Below, one piece after another: positions 14,668 to 22,279 of a stretch of 35,668 nucleotides of DNA. Position 1 is the stretch's first letter. Every line of letters begins with the position of its first letter. The position numbers and the translations under genes were made by a program. Location of the stretch: positions 107,537 through 143,204 of the forward strand of contig MEMX01000122.1 in the NCBI GenBank assembly GCA_001768075.1, written 5' to 3'. Under the pieces are notes generated by a model. That model saw nothing but the letters and a program-made list of their open reading frames with translations, was not told where the DNA came from and did not search any database. The stretch comes from Anaeromyxobacter sp. RBG_16_69_14 (GTDB lineage Bacteria > Myxococcota > Myxococcia > Myxococcales > Anaeromyxobacteraceae).

Positions 14668-14695
14668 AACATAGCCAGCCGCGCATCTCCGTCAA
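14668..14695 (-). promoter_or_regulatory. Strong leaderless promoter of htpX
   Basis: On the minus strand, TTGACG (14695-14690), a 16-nt spacer, TATGTT (14673-14668), then 6 nt and the ATG. +1 equals the start codon and there is no Shine-Dalgarno. This is the clearest sigma70-type promoter in the window. Confidence 0.7.
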
Positions 14696-14927
14696 ACGGT
14701 TTGTCCCCTGAGCCCCGCCCGCCCCGCTGCCCCTTGCGGGCGGGAATGCGCCCTGATCTCTGCCCGTTATCTGGCCTCTCGCGCCCTGCGGCAGTGACCA
14801 GCCCTGCGCCGCGGAGCCGAGAACGCGGGACAAGCCCGTGCTCGACGCATGGCGGGCTGCGGCGTTTCTCGCAACGCCCTGGTTCCCGTGCTAAGGCGAG
14901 GGCGGCGATATCGTTGGAGGAGCGTGG

Positions 14928-17072
14928 ATGGCAGCGAAGGTCAAGGGAGCCAGGGACGACGCGGCGACCGAGAAGGTCGAGAAGCGCCGCGTCGTGGCGC
15001 AGATCGAGCTCGTCATGACGGGTGACGCCAGGACCACCGCCCGTCCAAGGCGCGCCGCGTCCGCCGCGGCAGAGGACCCGGCAACGGACTCCGAGCCCGT
15101 TCCGGTTTCCGCGCCGGTGCAGGCGGGCGCGCCGGCGTCCGGCCCGCCGAAGTCCCCCACGCGCCGCGCCACCGCCGAGCAGATGGCGCAGAAGCAGCGC
15201 GAGATCTCCATCTCGGAGTTCTTCACCAAGAACCGACACCTGCTCGGCTTCGACAACCCCTCGAAGGCGCTCCTCACCACGATCAAGGAGGCCGTCGACA
15301 ACTCCCTCGACGCCTGCGAGGAGGCGGGCATCCTCCCCGAGATCACGGTCGAGGTGCGTGACCTCGCGTGGGAGTCGTCCCTGGCCGGCGATCTCACCAA
15401 GGGGGAAGGGCGCTTCGTGGTGGTGGTGGAGGACAACGGGCCCGGCATCGTGAAGGCGCAGGTGCCGAAGATCTTCGGCAAGCTCCTCTATGGCTCGAAG
15501 TTCCACCGCCTCAAGCAGTCGCGCGGCCAGCAGGGCATCGGCATCAGCGCGGCGGCCATGTACGGGCAGCTCACCACCGGCAGTCCCATCCGCGTGACGA
15601 GCCGCACCGGGAAGGGAAAGCCGGCCCACCTCTTCGAGATCCAGATCGACACGCGCAAGAACAACCCCGTGGTCAGTCGCGACGACGAGCTTGCGGAGTG
15701 GCATCAGGAGCACGGCACGCGGGTCGAGCTCGAGATCGTGGCCAACTGGCAGCAGGGCCAGCGCTTCGTGAACCGCTACGTCGAGCACACCGCCCTCGCC
15801 AACCCGCACGCCACGCTCCACTACCAGCGCCCGAGGCAGGAGAAGCTCACCTTTCCCCGCGCGACCTCCGAGCTGCCCAAGGAGGCGCTCGAGATCAAGC
15901 CGCACCCCCATGGCGTGGAGCTGGGCGCGCTCATGCTCATGGCGGCGGAGTCGAAGAGCCACGACGTGAAGGGTTTTCTGCAGACCGCTTACTCGCGCAT
16001 GTCGCCGGCCGTCGCCGATGAAATCCTGGAACGGGCGGCCTTCAAGGGCCGTGTACGCCCGCGTAACCTGGCCGAGGACCGCGCCCTGGCGGAGAAGCTG
16101 CAGAAGGCCATCGGTGACACCAAGATCATGGCTCCGCCCACGAACTGCCTGTCGCCCATCGGCGACGAGCTGATGAAGAAGGGCCTGGTGAGCTTCCTCG
16201 GCGTCATCGAGACCGAGGCCCCTGAGGAGGAGGAGCAGCTCGACCTCGACCACGCCGGGAAGAAGAAGACCTCGAGGAAGGAGAAGGAGGCCAAGGCCGA
16301 GGCGCCGGAGGTGCCGGACGCGTCACCGGAGGAAGGGGTCGAGAAGATCAAGGGCCACAATTACTTCATCTCCACCGTCACCCGTCCACCCAAGGTGTAT
16401 CGCGGAAACCCCTTCCAGGTGGAGGTGGGCCTCGCCTACGGCGGCTCCTGGCCGGCCGACAAGCCCATCGAGCTCTTCCGCTTCGCGAACCGTGTCCCGC
16501 TCCTCTTCCAGCGGGGCGCCTGCGGTGTCACGGACGCGATCGTCAAGACCGACTGGCGGAACTACCTCCTCTCGCAGCCGAAGGGCTCGCTGCCGGTCGG
16601 CCCCATGGCCCTCCTCGTCCACATCGCCTCGGTGTGGGTGCCCTTCACGAGCGAGTCGAAGGAGGCTGTGGCGCACTATCCGGAGATCATCCGCGAGATC
16701 CAGCTCGCTGCGCAGGAGTGTGGACGCAAGCTGGCCGGCCACATCCGCAAGAAGCAGCACGCCGACTACCAGGCGCAGCGCCGCGGCATCTTCGAGCTCT
16801 ACATCGAGGAGGTGGCGCAGGCCCTGGGTAAGATCACCGGCAAGAGTCCGCAGCCCATCAAGCGCGAGTTCATGCGCGTCGCCGAGAAGGTCACCGAGGC
16901 GGAAGCCGAGAAGATCGGCGGCGCGGAAGCCGAAAAAGTCGGCGGTGCGGAGGCCGAGCGGGTCAGCGACGCCGATCTGGAAGAGCAGGACAAGGAGCCG
17001 TCGGCCGCTCCCGAGGAGGGCAAGAAGCCCACCCGGCGGCGCAAGCGGCGATCGGAAGCGGAGGGGGAGTAG
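14928..17072 (+). CDS. top6B: DNA topoisomerase VI subunit B
   Basis: 714-residue ATPase subunit of the type IIB topoisomerase that passes one duplex through another in an ATP-dependent A2B2 complex. GHKL motifs: N-box IKEAVDNSLDACEEAG (Glu121, Asn125, Asp128), DNGPG at 169-173, and the glycine lid GQQGIGISAA at 200-209. Transducer and C-terminal regions follow. Unusual are a roughly 85-residue Ala/Pro/charged N-terminal extension, a Glu/Lys-rich insert near residues 425-475, and a C-terminal tail with three imperfect AEAEKxGG repeats ending in KKPTRRRKRR. GGAGG lies 9 nt before the ATG. Topo VI is typical of archaea and plants and patchy in bacteria. Subunit A starts 3 nt downstream, so the two are co-translated. 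Confidence 0.96.
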   Translation: MAAKVKGARDDAATEKVEKRRVVAQIELVMTGDARTTARPRRAASAAAEDPATDSEPVPVSAPVQAGAPASGPPKSPTRRATAEQMAQKQREISISEFFTKNRHLLGFDNPSKALLTTIKEAVDNSLDACEEAGILPEITVEVRDLAWESSLAGDLTKGEGRFVVVVEDNGPGIVKAQVPKIFGKLLYGSKFHRLKQSRGQQGIGISAAAMYGQLTTGSPIRVTSRTGKGKPAHLFEIQIDTRKNNPVVSRDDELAEWHQEHGTRVELEIVANWQQGQRFVNRYVEHTALANPHATLHYQRPRQEKLTFPRATSELPKEALEIKPHPHGVELGALMLMAAESKSHDVKGFLQTAYSRMSPAVADEILERAAFKGRVRPRNLAEDRALAEKLQKAIGDTKIMAPPTNCLSPIGDELMKKGLVSFLGVIETEAPEEEEQLDLDHAGKKKTSRKEKEAKAEAPEVPDASPEEGVEKIKGHNYFISTVTRPPKVYRGNPFQVEVGLAYGGSWPADKPIELFRFANRVPLLFQRGACGVTDAIVKTDWRNYLLSQPKGSLPVGPMALLVHIASVWVPFTSESKEAVAHYPEIIREIQLAAQECGRKLAGHIRKKQHADYQAQRRGIFELYIEEVAQALGKITGKSPQPIKREFMRVAEKVTEAEAEKIGGAEAEKVGGAEAERVSDADLEEQDKEPSAAPEEGKKPTRRRKRRSEAEGE

Positions 17073-17075
17073 GCC

Positions 17076-18179
17076 ATGGCCAGGCTCGACGCGCGCGACA
17101 AGCAGACCATCCAGAAGATCGAGAAGCTCGCCGAATCAGTCCTGAAGAGCGTCACCGGGGGGAAGAACCCGTTCGTCGAGATCCCCGTTCGCTCGCTGGC
17201 CAACGTCGAGTTCAACACGCGCAGGCGCCTCATCGAGCTCCGGGACCAGAAGCAGAAGCGCTACTTCTTCAACGTCGGGATGGCCAAGAAGTTCATGCAG
17301 ACCTTCCTGGTCTCCGACGCATGCAGGGAGCTCATCGAGTCGAAGAAGACCACCAGCATCCGCGACCTGTACTACATGACGAAGCACACCCTCGGAGAGA
17401 CGAAGCAGAACACCTTCGAGGAGCAGGAGGAGTCGGATCCGATCATCGAGGATCTCGAGGTGGCGATCGACTCGCTCCGGGAGGAGCTGCACCTGTTCGC
17501 GACGGGGCGCGGCTCCATGGTCGGTCCCATGACCATCCGCGACTCCGGTGACACCATCGACCTGCGACGCATGGGCTCGGGCGGATGGTCGGTCCCGTCC
17601 ATCGTCGAAGAGCACGTCGTCGAGCTCAAGAAGCACGAGGCGAAGTACGTCCTGCTCCTCGAGAAGGACGCCGTCTGGAAGCGCTTCAACGAGGACAAGT
17701 TCTGGCAGCGGGAGAAATGCATCATCGTCACCGGACAGGGGCAGCCTCCGCGCGGTGTCCGGCGCCTCGTCCAGCGCCTCCACAGCGAGCTCGGCCTGCC
17801 GGTCTACGTACTGGTCGACAACGATCCGTGGGGCTTCTACATCTATTCGGTGCTGAAGCAGGGCTCGATCAACCTCGCCTACGAGTCGATGCGGATGGCG
17901 GTGCCCAAGGCGCGCTTCATCGGCCTGTCGTCGTTCGACAAGGCCAAGTTCGAGCTCCCCTCCAACGTCGCCATCAAGATGAACGAGCAGGACAGCTCGC
18001 GCGCCAAGCAAATGCTCGCCTACCCGTGGTTCAAGGACGCCAGGTGGCAGCGCGAGATCGGCGAGATGCTACGCTCGGGCGAGAAGTACGAGCTGGAAGC
18101 GCTCTCGCGGCGCGGCATCAGCTTCATCACCGAGGAGTACCTGCCGAGGAAGCTCAGGGAGCGCGACTGGCTGGAGTAG
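17076..18179 (+). CDS. top6A: DNA topoisomerase VI subunit A (Spo11-like)
   Basis: 367-residue DNA-cleaving subunit, homologous to Spo11. The 5Y-CAP domain carries the catalytic Tyr in SIRDLYYMTKHTL (probably Tyr100, the second Tyr). The Toprim domain has Glu196 in YVLLLEKDAVWKRF and the DxD pair Asp248/Asp250 in YVLVDNDPWGFYIY, which bind Mg2+. All catalytic residues are present, so the enzyme should be active with the adjacent B subunit. Its Shine-Dalgarno lies in the end of top6B (GGAGGGGGA). Length matches archaeal A subunits. Confidence 0.96.
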   Translation: MARLDARDKQTIQKIEKLAESVLKSVTGGKNPFVEIPVRSLANVEFNTRRRLIELRDQKQKRYFFNVGMAKKFMQTFLVSDACRELIESKKTTSIRDLYYMTKHTLGETKQNTFEEQEESDPIIEDLEVAIDSLREELHLFATGRGSMVGPMTIRDSGDTIDLRRMGSGGWSVPSIVEEHVVELKKHEAKYVLLLEKDAVWKRFNEDKFWQREKCIIVTGQGQPPRGVRRLVQRLHSELGLPVYVLVDNDPWGFYIYSVLKQGSINLAYESMRMAVPKARFIGLSSFDKAKFELPSNVAIKMNEQDSSRAKQMLAYPWFKDARWQREIGEMLRSGEKYELEALSRRGISFITEEYLPRKLRERDWLE

Positions 18180-18247
18180 TGTGGTAAAGGAGTCGATCCG
18201 ACCTCTCGCTCGTCTCGCGGCGCGGCTACCGCCGCCGGAGCGGCGGG

Positions 18248-18263
18248 TGAGACCGACCGGTCT
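18248..18263. terminator. Possible hairpin after top6A
   Basis: GAGACC-GACC-GGTCTC forms a 6-bp stem 69 nt after the top6A stop. No T-run follows, so termination is uncertain. A similar hairpin (AGACC/GGTCT followed by CCGC and TTACT) occurs at 10700 near another gene end. Confidence 0.3.
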
Positions 18264-18283
18264 CCGCCTTACTTTCGCCCCCG

Positions 18284-18304
18284 GCGGGGGAAAAGCCCCT
18301 GCCT
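18284..18304 (+). promoter_or_regulatory. Leader hairpin before the small basic protein gene
   Basis: GGCGGGGG-AAAAG-CCCCTGCC, an 8-bp stem with one G-U pair, 22 nt before the ATG at 18326. Stem and A-rich loop match the leader hairpin at 12019-12038, with a C-to-U change that keeps pairing. Confidence 0.4.
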
Positions 18305-18325
18305 ACCCACCGTGGAGCAACGACA

Positions 18326-18454
18326 ATGCCGACGCCGAAGGGTAACCGCTCGAAGCGCAAGGTCTCGAACCGCTCCAAGACGAAGCGCGCCCAGGCCACG
18401 CGCAAGCGCGGGCTCAGCATCAAGCGCAAGCGCCGCGCGAAGAAGGTGGCGTAG
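18326..18454 (+). CDS. 42-residue highly basic protein
   Basis: ATG 18326 to TAG 18454 encodes MPTPKGNRSKRKVSNRSKTK followed by RAQATRKRGLSIKRKRRAKKVA: about half Lys/Arg, no acidic residue and no Cys. It resembles histone-tail-like or ribosome-associated basic peptides and should bind nucleic acid. It lies 147 nt after top6A on the same strand and has its own structured leader. Codons are uniformly G/C-ending, which supports real coding. No family is recognised; linkage to topoisomerase VI is only positional. Confidence 0.65.
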   Translation: MPTPKGNRSKRKVSNRSKTKRAQATRKRGLSIKRKRRAKKVA

Positions 18455-18476
18455 CGCCCAAGGGAGAAACTGGAGC

Positions 18477-19103
18477 TCAGGTGTGCTCGCCCGCCCCGCA
18501 GTGCAGCTCGCTGCAGAGCTCGCACAGGGAATGCGTGGCGCGCACCGGCTCCGCCAGCATCGCCGGGACGAGGTCCCATCGGTCCGGTTCCGCGGGATCC
18601 CGCACGCGCCGGCAGCAGGAGCACTCGACGATCTCGCCCCGAGCATCCCGGTAGGCTTCCGGCGGTCTGTCGACAAGGTCGTAGACCTCCGCGATCGGCC
18701 GCTCGCGAACCGTGCTGTGCACGATAGTGATGGCGAGCGCTTCTCCCCCCTGCAGCACGGTCTCGAGCCGGGTGGAGAGGAGCGCCGCCATGGTCGGAGT
18801 GTTCGACTCGCCCACCTGGATGATCGGTCGCGGGTGGGGGCCACGCGCACGGAGGGCGCGCTCGAGGAGGCTGGCGTGGAGCTGCCGCACCTCCTCGCCG
18901 TGAATGTGATCGAGCCAGCTCGTGCCGATGAGCGAGGAGCCGAGGCAGGCCGGAGCGCCGCCGTTCGCCAGGGCGTGGCGGTCCCAGGCCTCGTTCACGA
19001 ACAGGAACGTGCCCTGGGTGTCGAGCAGGCAAGCCGGACTCTTTTCGGCGGCGAGGCCCCGGATGACTGTCGCGAGCGTGTTGTGGTGACCGGCAGGCCG
19101 CAC
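18477..19103 (-). CDS. PAS-domain protein with C-terminal CxCC/CxxC motif
   Basis: 208 residues from GTG 19103 (GAGGG about 7 nt upstream). Residues about 10-135 look like a PAS sensor domain (ACLLDTQGTFLFVNEAWDRH and ALANGG, then LIGTSWLDHIHGEE). The C-terminus has C161, C163, C164, then C194 and C197 (ECSCCRRVRD, later SLCELC). This pattern is seen in free-standing domains of delta-proteobacterial signalling proteins (CxxCKKIRD ending HGICPEC) and probably binds a metal. No kinase or output domain is present, so it may sense redox or a ligand and act through a partner. The longer frame to 19370 is not convincing. Confidence 0.72.
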   Translation of the reverse strand: MRPAGHHNTLATVIRGLAAEKSPACLLDTQGTFLFVNEAWDRHALANGGAPACLGSSLIGTSWLDHIHGEEVRQLHASLLERALRARGPHPRPIIQVGESNTPTMAALLSTRLETVLQGGEALAITIVHSTVRERPIAEVYDLVDRPPEAYRDARGEIVECSCCRRVRDPAEPDRWDLVPAMLAEPVRATHSLCELCSELHCGAGEHT

Positions 19104-19149
19104 ATCGTTCCCTCTATGCCAGGAGGGTGCCAGGCCTAAGCACGCGAGA

Positions 19150-20112
19150 TCACAGGGTTCTAGCCGGGGGTAGCTCCAGCCCCGGGGCGTTCCTGCTCCG
19201 AGTGCTGCCGCTCTGCGCCGGTGTCGTCGTCGTGGCAGGCTCGGCGACGCCTTCGTCGCGCGGCAGCTCGAGCAGCTCGTCGAAGAAGGCCCGGCAGCGA
19301 TCGAGAAAGCCGGCCAGGAGGCCGCCGGTGGCCGGATCGAGCCGTTGCGCGAAGAGCGCCGGTAGTTCATCGCGGCACGCGGCCACGCTCACCATGTACC
19401 CGGAAGGCGAGAGGGTGCCCGAGAAGAGCCGGAAACGCAGGTAGAGGAGCCACGTCTGGACAACGTCGCTCATGCAGTAGCCGGCGATCTGGTCGAACGC
19501 GCCCTGTCCGTAGAGCTTGGCGACGTCCTTGCCGGCCACGCTCTCCTTGCCAGGCAGCCCGACCAGCTTGGCGTAGAGATCGAGCGGGGCCGACGGCGAC
19601 GCGCCGCCGTTCGAGAGCAGCTCCAGCAGGTCGTGGTGAGCCTCCGTGGTGCTCGCCTGCCGCGGCGTGCCCAGCCGCCCCGCCAGCAACCACGATGGCA
19701 TCGAAAGCCCGAGCTTGAGCGAACGCAGCTCGAGCACCGGCAGGTCGAAGCCCCGTCCGTGAAACGTGACCAGCGTCCGCCCGTCCAGCCGATCCCACGT
19801 TTGCTTGAGAAAGGAGCCTTCGGAGCTGCACCTGTCGGTCCAGCAGCCGACATCGTGGACGACGAGGGCGCCGTCCCGCTCTACCGCCTCGAGCGAGCAA
19901 GCCACCACCGGGCGGTGAAAGGGGACCGGGAGGAAGTCGCTCCGGCCACCGCTGCGGGCGCGCCGAGCGGCGAGCAGCCGACCGACCTTGTCAGCGTAGG
20001 GGCGGGATGGTTCACGATCGACGGCCGAGACGAGCTCCTCATCGGGCACCGTCTCGAGGTCCAGCGTCACGTAGCGTCTCACGGATCCAAGAGTGCCGGA
20101 GGGGTCTGACAC
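19150..20112 (-). CDS. PolB-like 3'-5' exonuclease
   Basis: 320-residue DnaQ-fold exonuclease of the PolB-exo-like family (DNA_pol_B_exo2). Exo I: Asp18/Glu20 in RYVTLDLETVPD. Exo II: Asp123 in LVTFHGRGFDLPVLELR. Exo III: Tyr212/Asp216 in GYCMSDVVQT. All metal ligands are present, so an active nucleic-acid 3'-5' exonuclease is expected. The C-terminal about 35 residues (Thr/Pro/Ser-rich) are disordered. The start is GTG 20112; GTG 20082, just before RRYVTLDLE, is a possible shorter start. It may belong with the neighbouring DNA-topology genes, but that is only proximity. Confidence 0.85.
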   Translation of the reverse strand: MSDPSGTLGSVRRYVTLDLETVPDEELVSAVDREPSRPYADKVGRLLAARRARSGGRSDFLPVPFHRPVVACSLEAVERDGALVVHDVGCWTDRCSSEGSFLKQTWDRLDGRTLVTFHGRGFDLPVLELRSLKLGLSMPSWLLAGRLGTPRQASTTEAHHDLLELLSNGGASPSAPLDLYAKLVGLPGKESVAGKDVAKLYGQGAFDQIAGYCMSDVVQTWLLYLRFRLFSGTLSPSGYMVSVAACRDELPALFAQRLDPATGGLLAGFLDRCRAFFDELLELPRDEGVAEPATTTTPAQSGSTRSRNAPGLELPPARTL

Positions 20113-20123
20113 GACCGGGCTCT

Positions 20124-20293
20124 GCCTCGCCTTTCGCCGTTTCTAGTGCTCGCGAAACGCAGTCCTAGGCGAGTCAGAGCGATTTCCGGTCGAACTGCGC
20201 TCTCGCGCAGGTCGACCTCAAGAGGGGGGAGCGACCGCCGCTCCCCCCTGACCCCCCACCGCAGCTTCCGAAAAAAGGGCGAAACACGAGTCT
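20124..20293 (+). repeat. Interspersed noncoding repeat, copy 1
   Basis: About 170 bp upstream of the exonuclease gene that matches the reverse complement of 31626-31783 over nearly its whole length. Shared blocks include CTCGCCTTTCGCCGTTTC, GCGAGTCAGAGCGATTTCCG, ACCCCCCACCGCAGCT and GAAACACGAGT. The ends form imperfect inverted repeats (CTCG near 20126, CGAGTCT at 20287-20293). An internal hairpin GGTCGAACTGCGC/GCGCAGGTCGACC is at about 20192-20220. This copy also has a perfect 10-bp stem GGGGGGAGCG/CGCTCCCCCC (about 20225-20250) absent from copy 2. No ORF is present, so it is a MITE- or REP-like element. Confidence 0.8.
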
Positions 20294-20402
20294 GCGGTAG
20301 CCCCAGTTGGCCCAGTAGCATCCGTCGTGTCGCCCCATGTGCGTCGGGTCACGCCCGATCAGGCAGGCGCGAGCAGTCAGCAGGCGGCAGGCGAGCCGCG
20401 CC

Positions 20403-21246
20403 CTACTGCGGGAATGACTTCGGCGGCACGTCCTCGTAACCGGTGCCGTCGAGCGCCTGGAGGAACGCGACGAGGGGCGCGACGTCTGCGGGGGAGAGAT
20501 CGACCTCCGCCATGGCCGGATCGAGCCACGGGTTCGCCTCGATGGCCACGTAGCGCATCACCGCGTCGTCGAGGTCGGGTGAGGAGCCGTCGTGCATGTA
20601 CGGCGCGTGCTTCGACACCTCGCGCAGGGTAGGCGTCTTGAAGGCGCCGATGTCGGCAGGGTCGAGCGTCACCGCGTACCGCCCCGGATCCGCGAAGCCA
20701 TGCTCGACCATCTGCCCTGACAGCGGGGCGTAGCCGATGCCGATGTTGTGGAAGCGCGCGTCGGTGAAGGTGGGCCCGAGGTGACAGGCGTTGCAGCGGC
20801 CGCGCCCGAAGAAGATCTCGTGCCCCTCACGCGCCTCGGGCGAGAGCGCAGCGTCGTCACCGGCGTCGAAGCGATCGAAGGCGGAGTCGCCGGAGAGGCG
20901 CGTCGTCTCGTACGCTGCGATGGCGTCGGCGACGCGGTCGATGTCGAGCAGCGCGTCGCCGTACACCTCCCGGAAGGCGCGCCCATAGCCCGCGATGCCC
21001 GAGAGCGTGCGCACCGCGTTCTCGTGCGTGTTCCCCATTTCGACGGGGTTCGCGATGGGTCCCTTCACCTGCTCGGTCAGCGAGCTGGCGCGGCCGTCCC
21101 AGAAGTAGTCGTCGAAGACGAAGAACGCCACGTTCACTATTGGTGGCGCCTTGCGCGCGCCCTCCTGGCCGCCGATGCCCCTCGAGCGGGGTCTCGGCTC
21201 GGAGAAGGCGTGCTCGGGGCGGTGGCAGGTGGCGCAGGAGACGGTG
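20403..21246 (-). pseudogene. Cytochrome-c peroxidase (MauG/CcpA family), C-terminal part
   Basis: Di-heme periplasmic peroxidase family: heme motif 1 [16 protein letters not shown], then FFVFDDYFWDGRASSLTEQV and NPVEMGN, heme motif 2 RCNACHLGPTFTDARFHNIG, then FKTPTLREVSKHAPYMHDGS, ending KSFPQ at 20403. The frame continues upstream to 21524, but that part is the antisense of the inverted-repeat arm, not peroxidase sequence. The true N-terminus (signal, [11 protein letters not shown]) lies in the foldback at 21515-21799 on the opposite strand, so the gene is split at 21246/21247 and probably non-functional as assembled. Confidence 0.88.
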
Positions 21247-21737
21247 TGGGACTGGCGAGCGAACGGGAGCGGAGATCCGCGGCGCTCGAAAAGGCGGCGC
21301 ACGCGTGAATACCTGACGAGCAGACTGCCCTCACGGGGCGTCTCGGCCGGCGCCGCGTCGGAGAAATGGCGCTCGCTTGTTCGCCCTTGGAGGCCGGTTA
21401 CTATCAGTGAACTATTCAGCTGGCCGCGGCGGCGGGGAGGCGTCGAGAAACCGGTCCGATCTGCCCCGCTCGAACCGAACGCGCGGGGTGACCGTGTCGT
21501 AGGATGGCGGTGAGATGCGCTCATTCAGTCGCGCGCTGCTCGCCCTCGCCTTCGTCACGCCGAGCGTGACATCGTGCCGTTGCGCCTGGACCCGCGACGA
21601 GGCTCCCGCTCGCGATGTCCCGTGGGAGAGAGAGACCCCAGCCGTGCCCCTGCCCGTGCCGCCGCTCGGCACGGGGATCGACATCGCCCGGTCGACGGTG
21701 AAGCTGACGCCCGAGAAGGTCCGGCTCGGGCGGTGGC
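21247..21737 (+). repeat. Left arm of a 491-bp perfect inverted repeat
   Basis: Reverse complement of 21789-22279 with no mismatch found at the points checked (ORF translations of both arms agree; boundaries were read base by base). It contains the upstream region (AT-rich GGTTACTATCAGTGAACTAT, about 21396-21415) and N-terminal codons of the peroxidase gene. The inner end is GGGCGGTGGC (21728-21737). Confidence 0.9.
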
Positions 21738-21799
21738 TCTTCTTCGACGGGCGCCTGTCGAAGGACGGCACCGTCTCCTGCGCCACCTGCCACCGCCCG
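21515..21799 (+). pseudogene. Cytochrome-c peroxidase, N-terminal part (plus-strand copy)
   Basis: ATG 21515 encodes [20 protein letters not shown] with a lipobox-like end (TSC), then [36 protein letters not shown] and [10 protein letters not shown]: a normal di-heme peroxidase start reaching the first heme motif. After 21799 the frame runs into the inverted arm and becomes nonsense until 22114. This is the only place where the N-terminus joins the correct [11 protein letters not shown] segment, which lies in the 51-bp spacer. Confidence 0.85.
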
Positions 21800-22011
21800 A
21801 GCCGGACCTTCTCGGGCGTCAGCTTCACCGTCGACCGGGCGATGTCGATCCCCGTGCCGAGCGGCGGCACGGGCAGGGGCACGGCTGGGGTCTCTCTCTC
21901 CCACGGGACATCGCGAGCGGGAGCCTCGTCGCGGGTCCAGGCGCAACGGCACGATGTCACGCTCGGCGTGACGAAGGCGAGGGCGAGCAGCGCGCGACTG
22001 AATGAGCGCAT
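21789..22011 (-). pseudogene. Cytochrome-c peroxidase N-terminus, minus-strand copy
   Basis: Same 74-codon N-terminus ([13 protein letters not shown] to RLGRW) in the orientation of the C-terminal fragment. It is followed by the inverted spacer (reads [14 protein letters not shown]) instead of [11 protein letters not shown], so it does not join the rest of the gene. Confidence 0.85.
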
Positions 22012-22279
22012 CTCACCGCCATCCTACGACACGGTCACCCCGCGCGTTCGGTTCGAGCGGGGCAGATCGGACCGGTTTCTCGACGCCTCCCCGCCGCCGC
22101 GGCCAGCTGAATAGTTCACTGATAGTAACCGGCCTCCAAGGGCGAACAAGCGAGCGCCATTTCTCCGACGCGGCGCCGGCCGAGACGCCCCGTGAGGGCA
22201 GTCTGCTCGTCAGGTATTCACGCGTGCGCCGCCTTTTCGAGCGCCGCGGATCTCCGCTCCCGTTCGCTCGCCAGTCCCA
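21789..22279 (-). repeat. Right arm of the 491-bp perfect inverted repeat
   Basis: Mirror copy of 21247-21737, separated from it by a 51-bp unique spacer (21738-21788). Matching stops at 22279/22280 on the outside. The minus strand here carries the same peroxidase promoter and N-terminal codons in the orientation of the C-terminal part. Confidence 0.9.

Noticed and set aside
14574-16253. 559-codon minus-strand frame opposite top6B
   Set aside because: Leu/Arg/His-rich shadow; the sense strand encodes a full topoisomerase VI B subunit.
21247-21524. N-terminal extension of the minus-strand peroxidase frame up to 21524
   Set aside because: This stretch is the antisense of the peroxidase upstream region in the inverted arm and lacks a signal peptide or peroxidase similarity.
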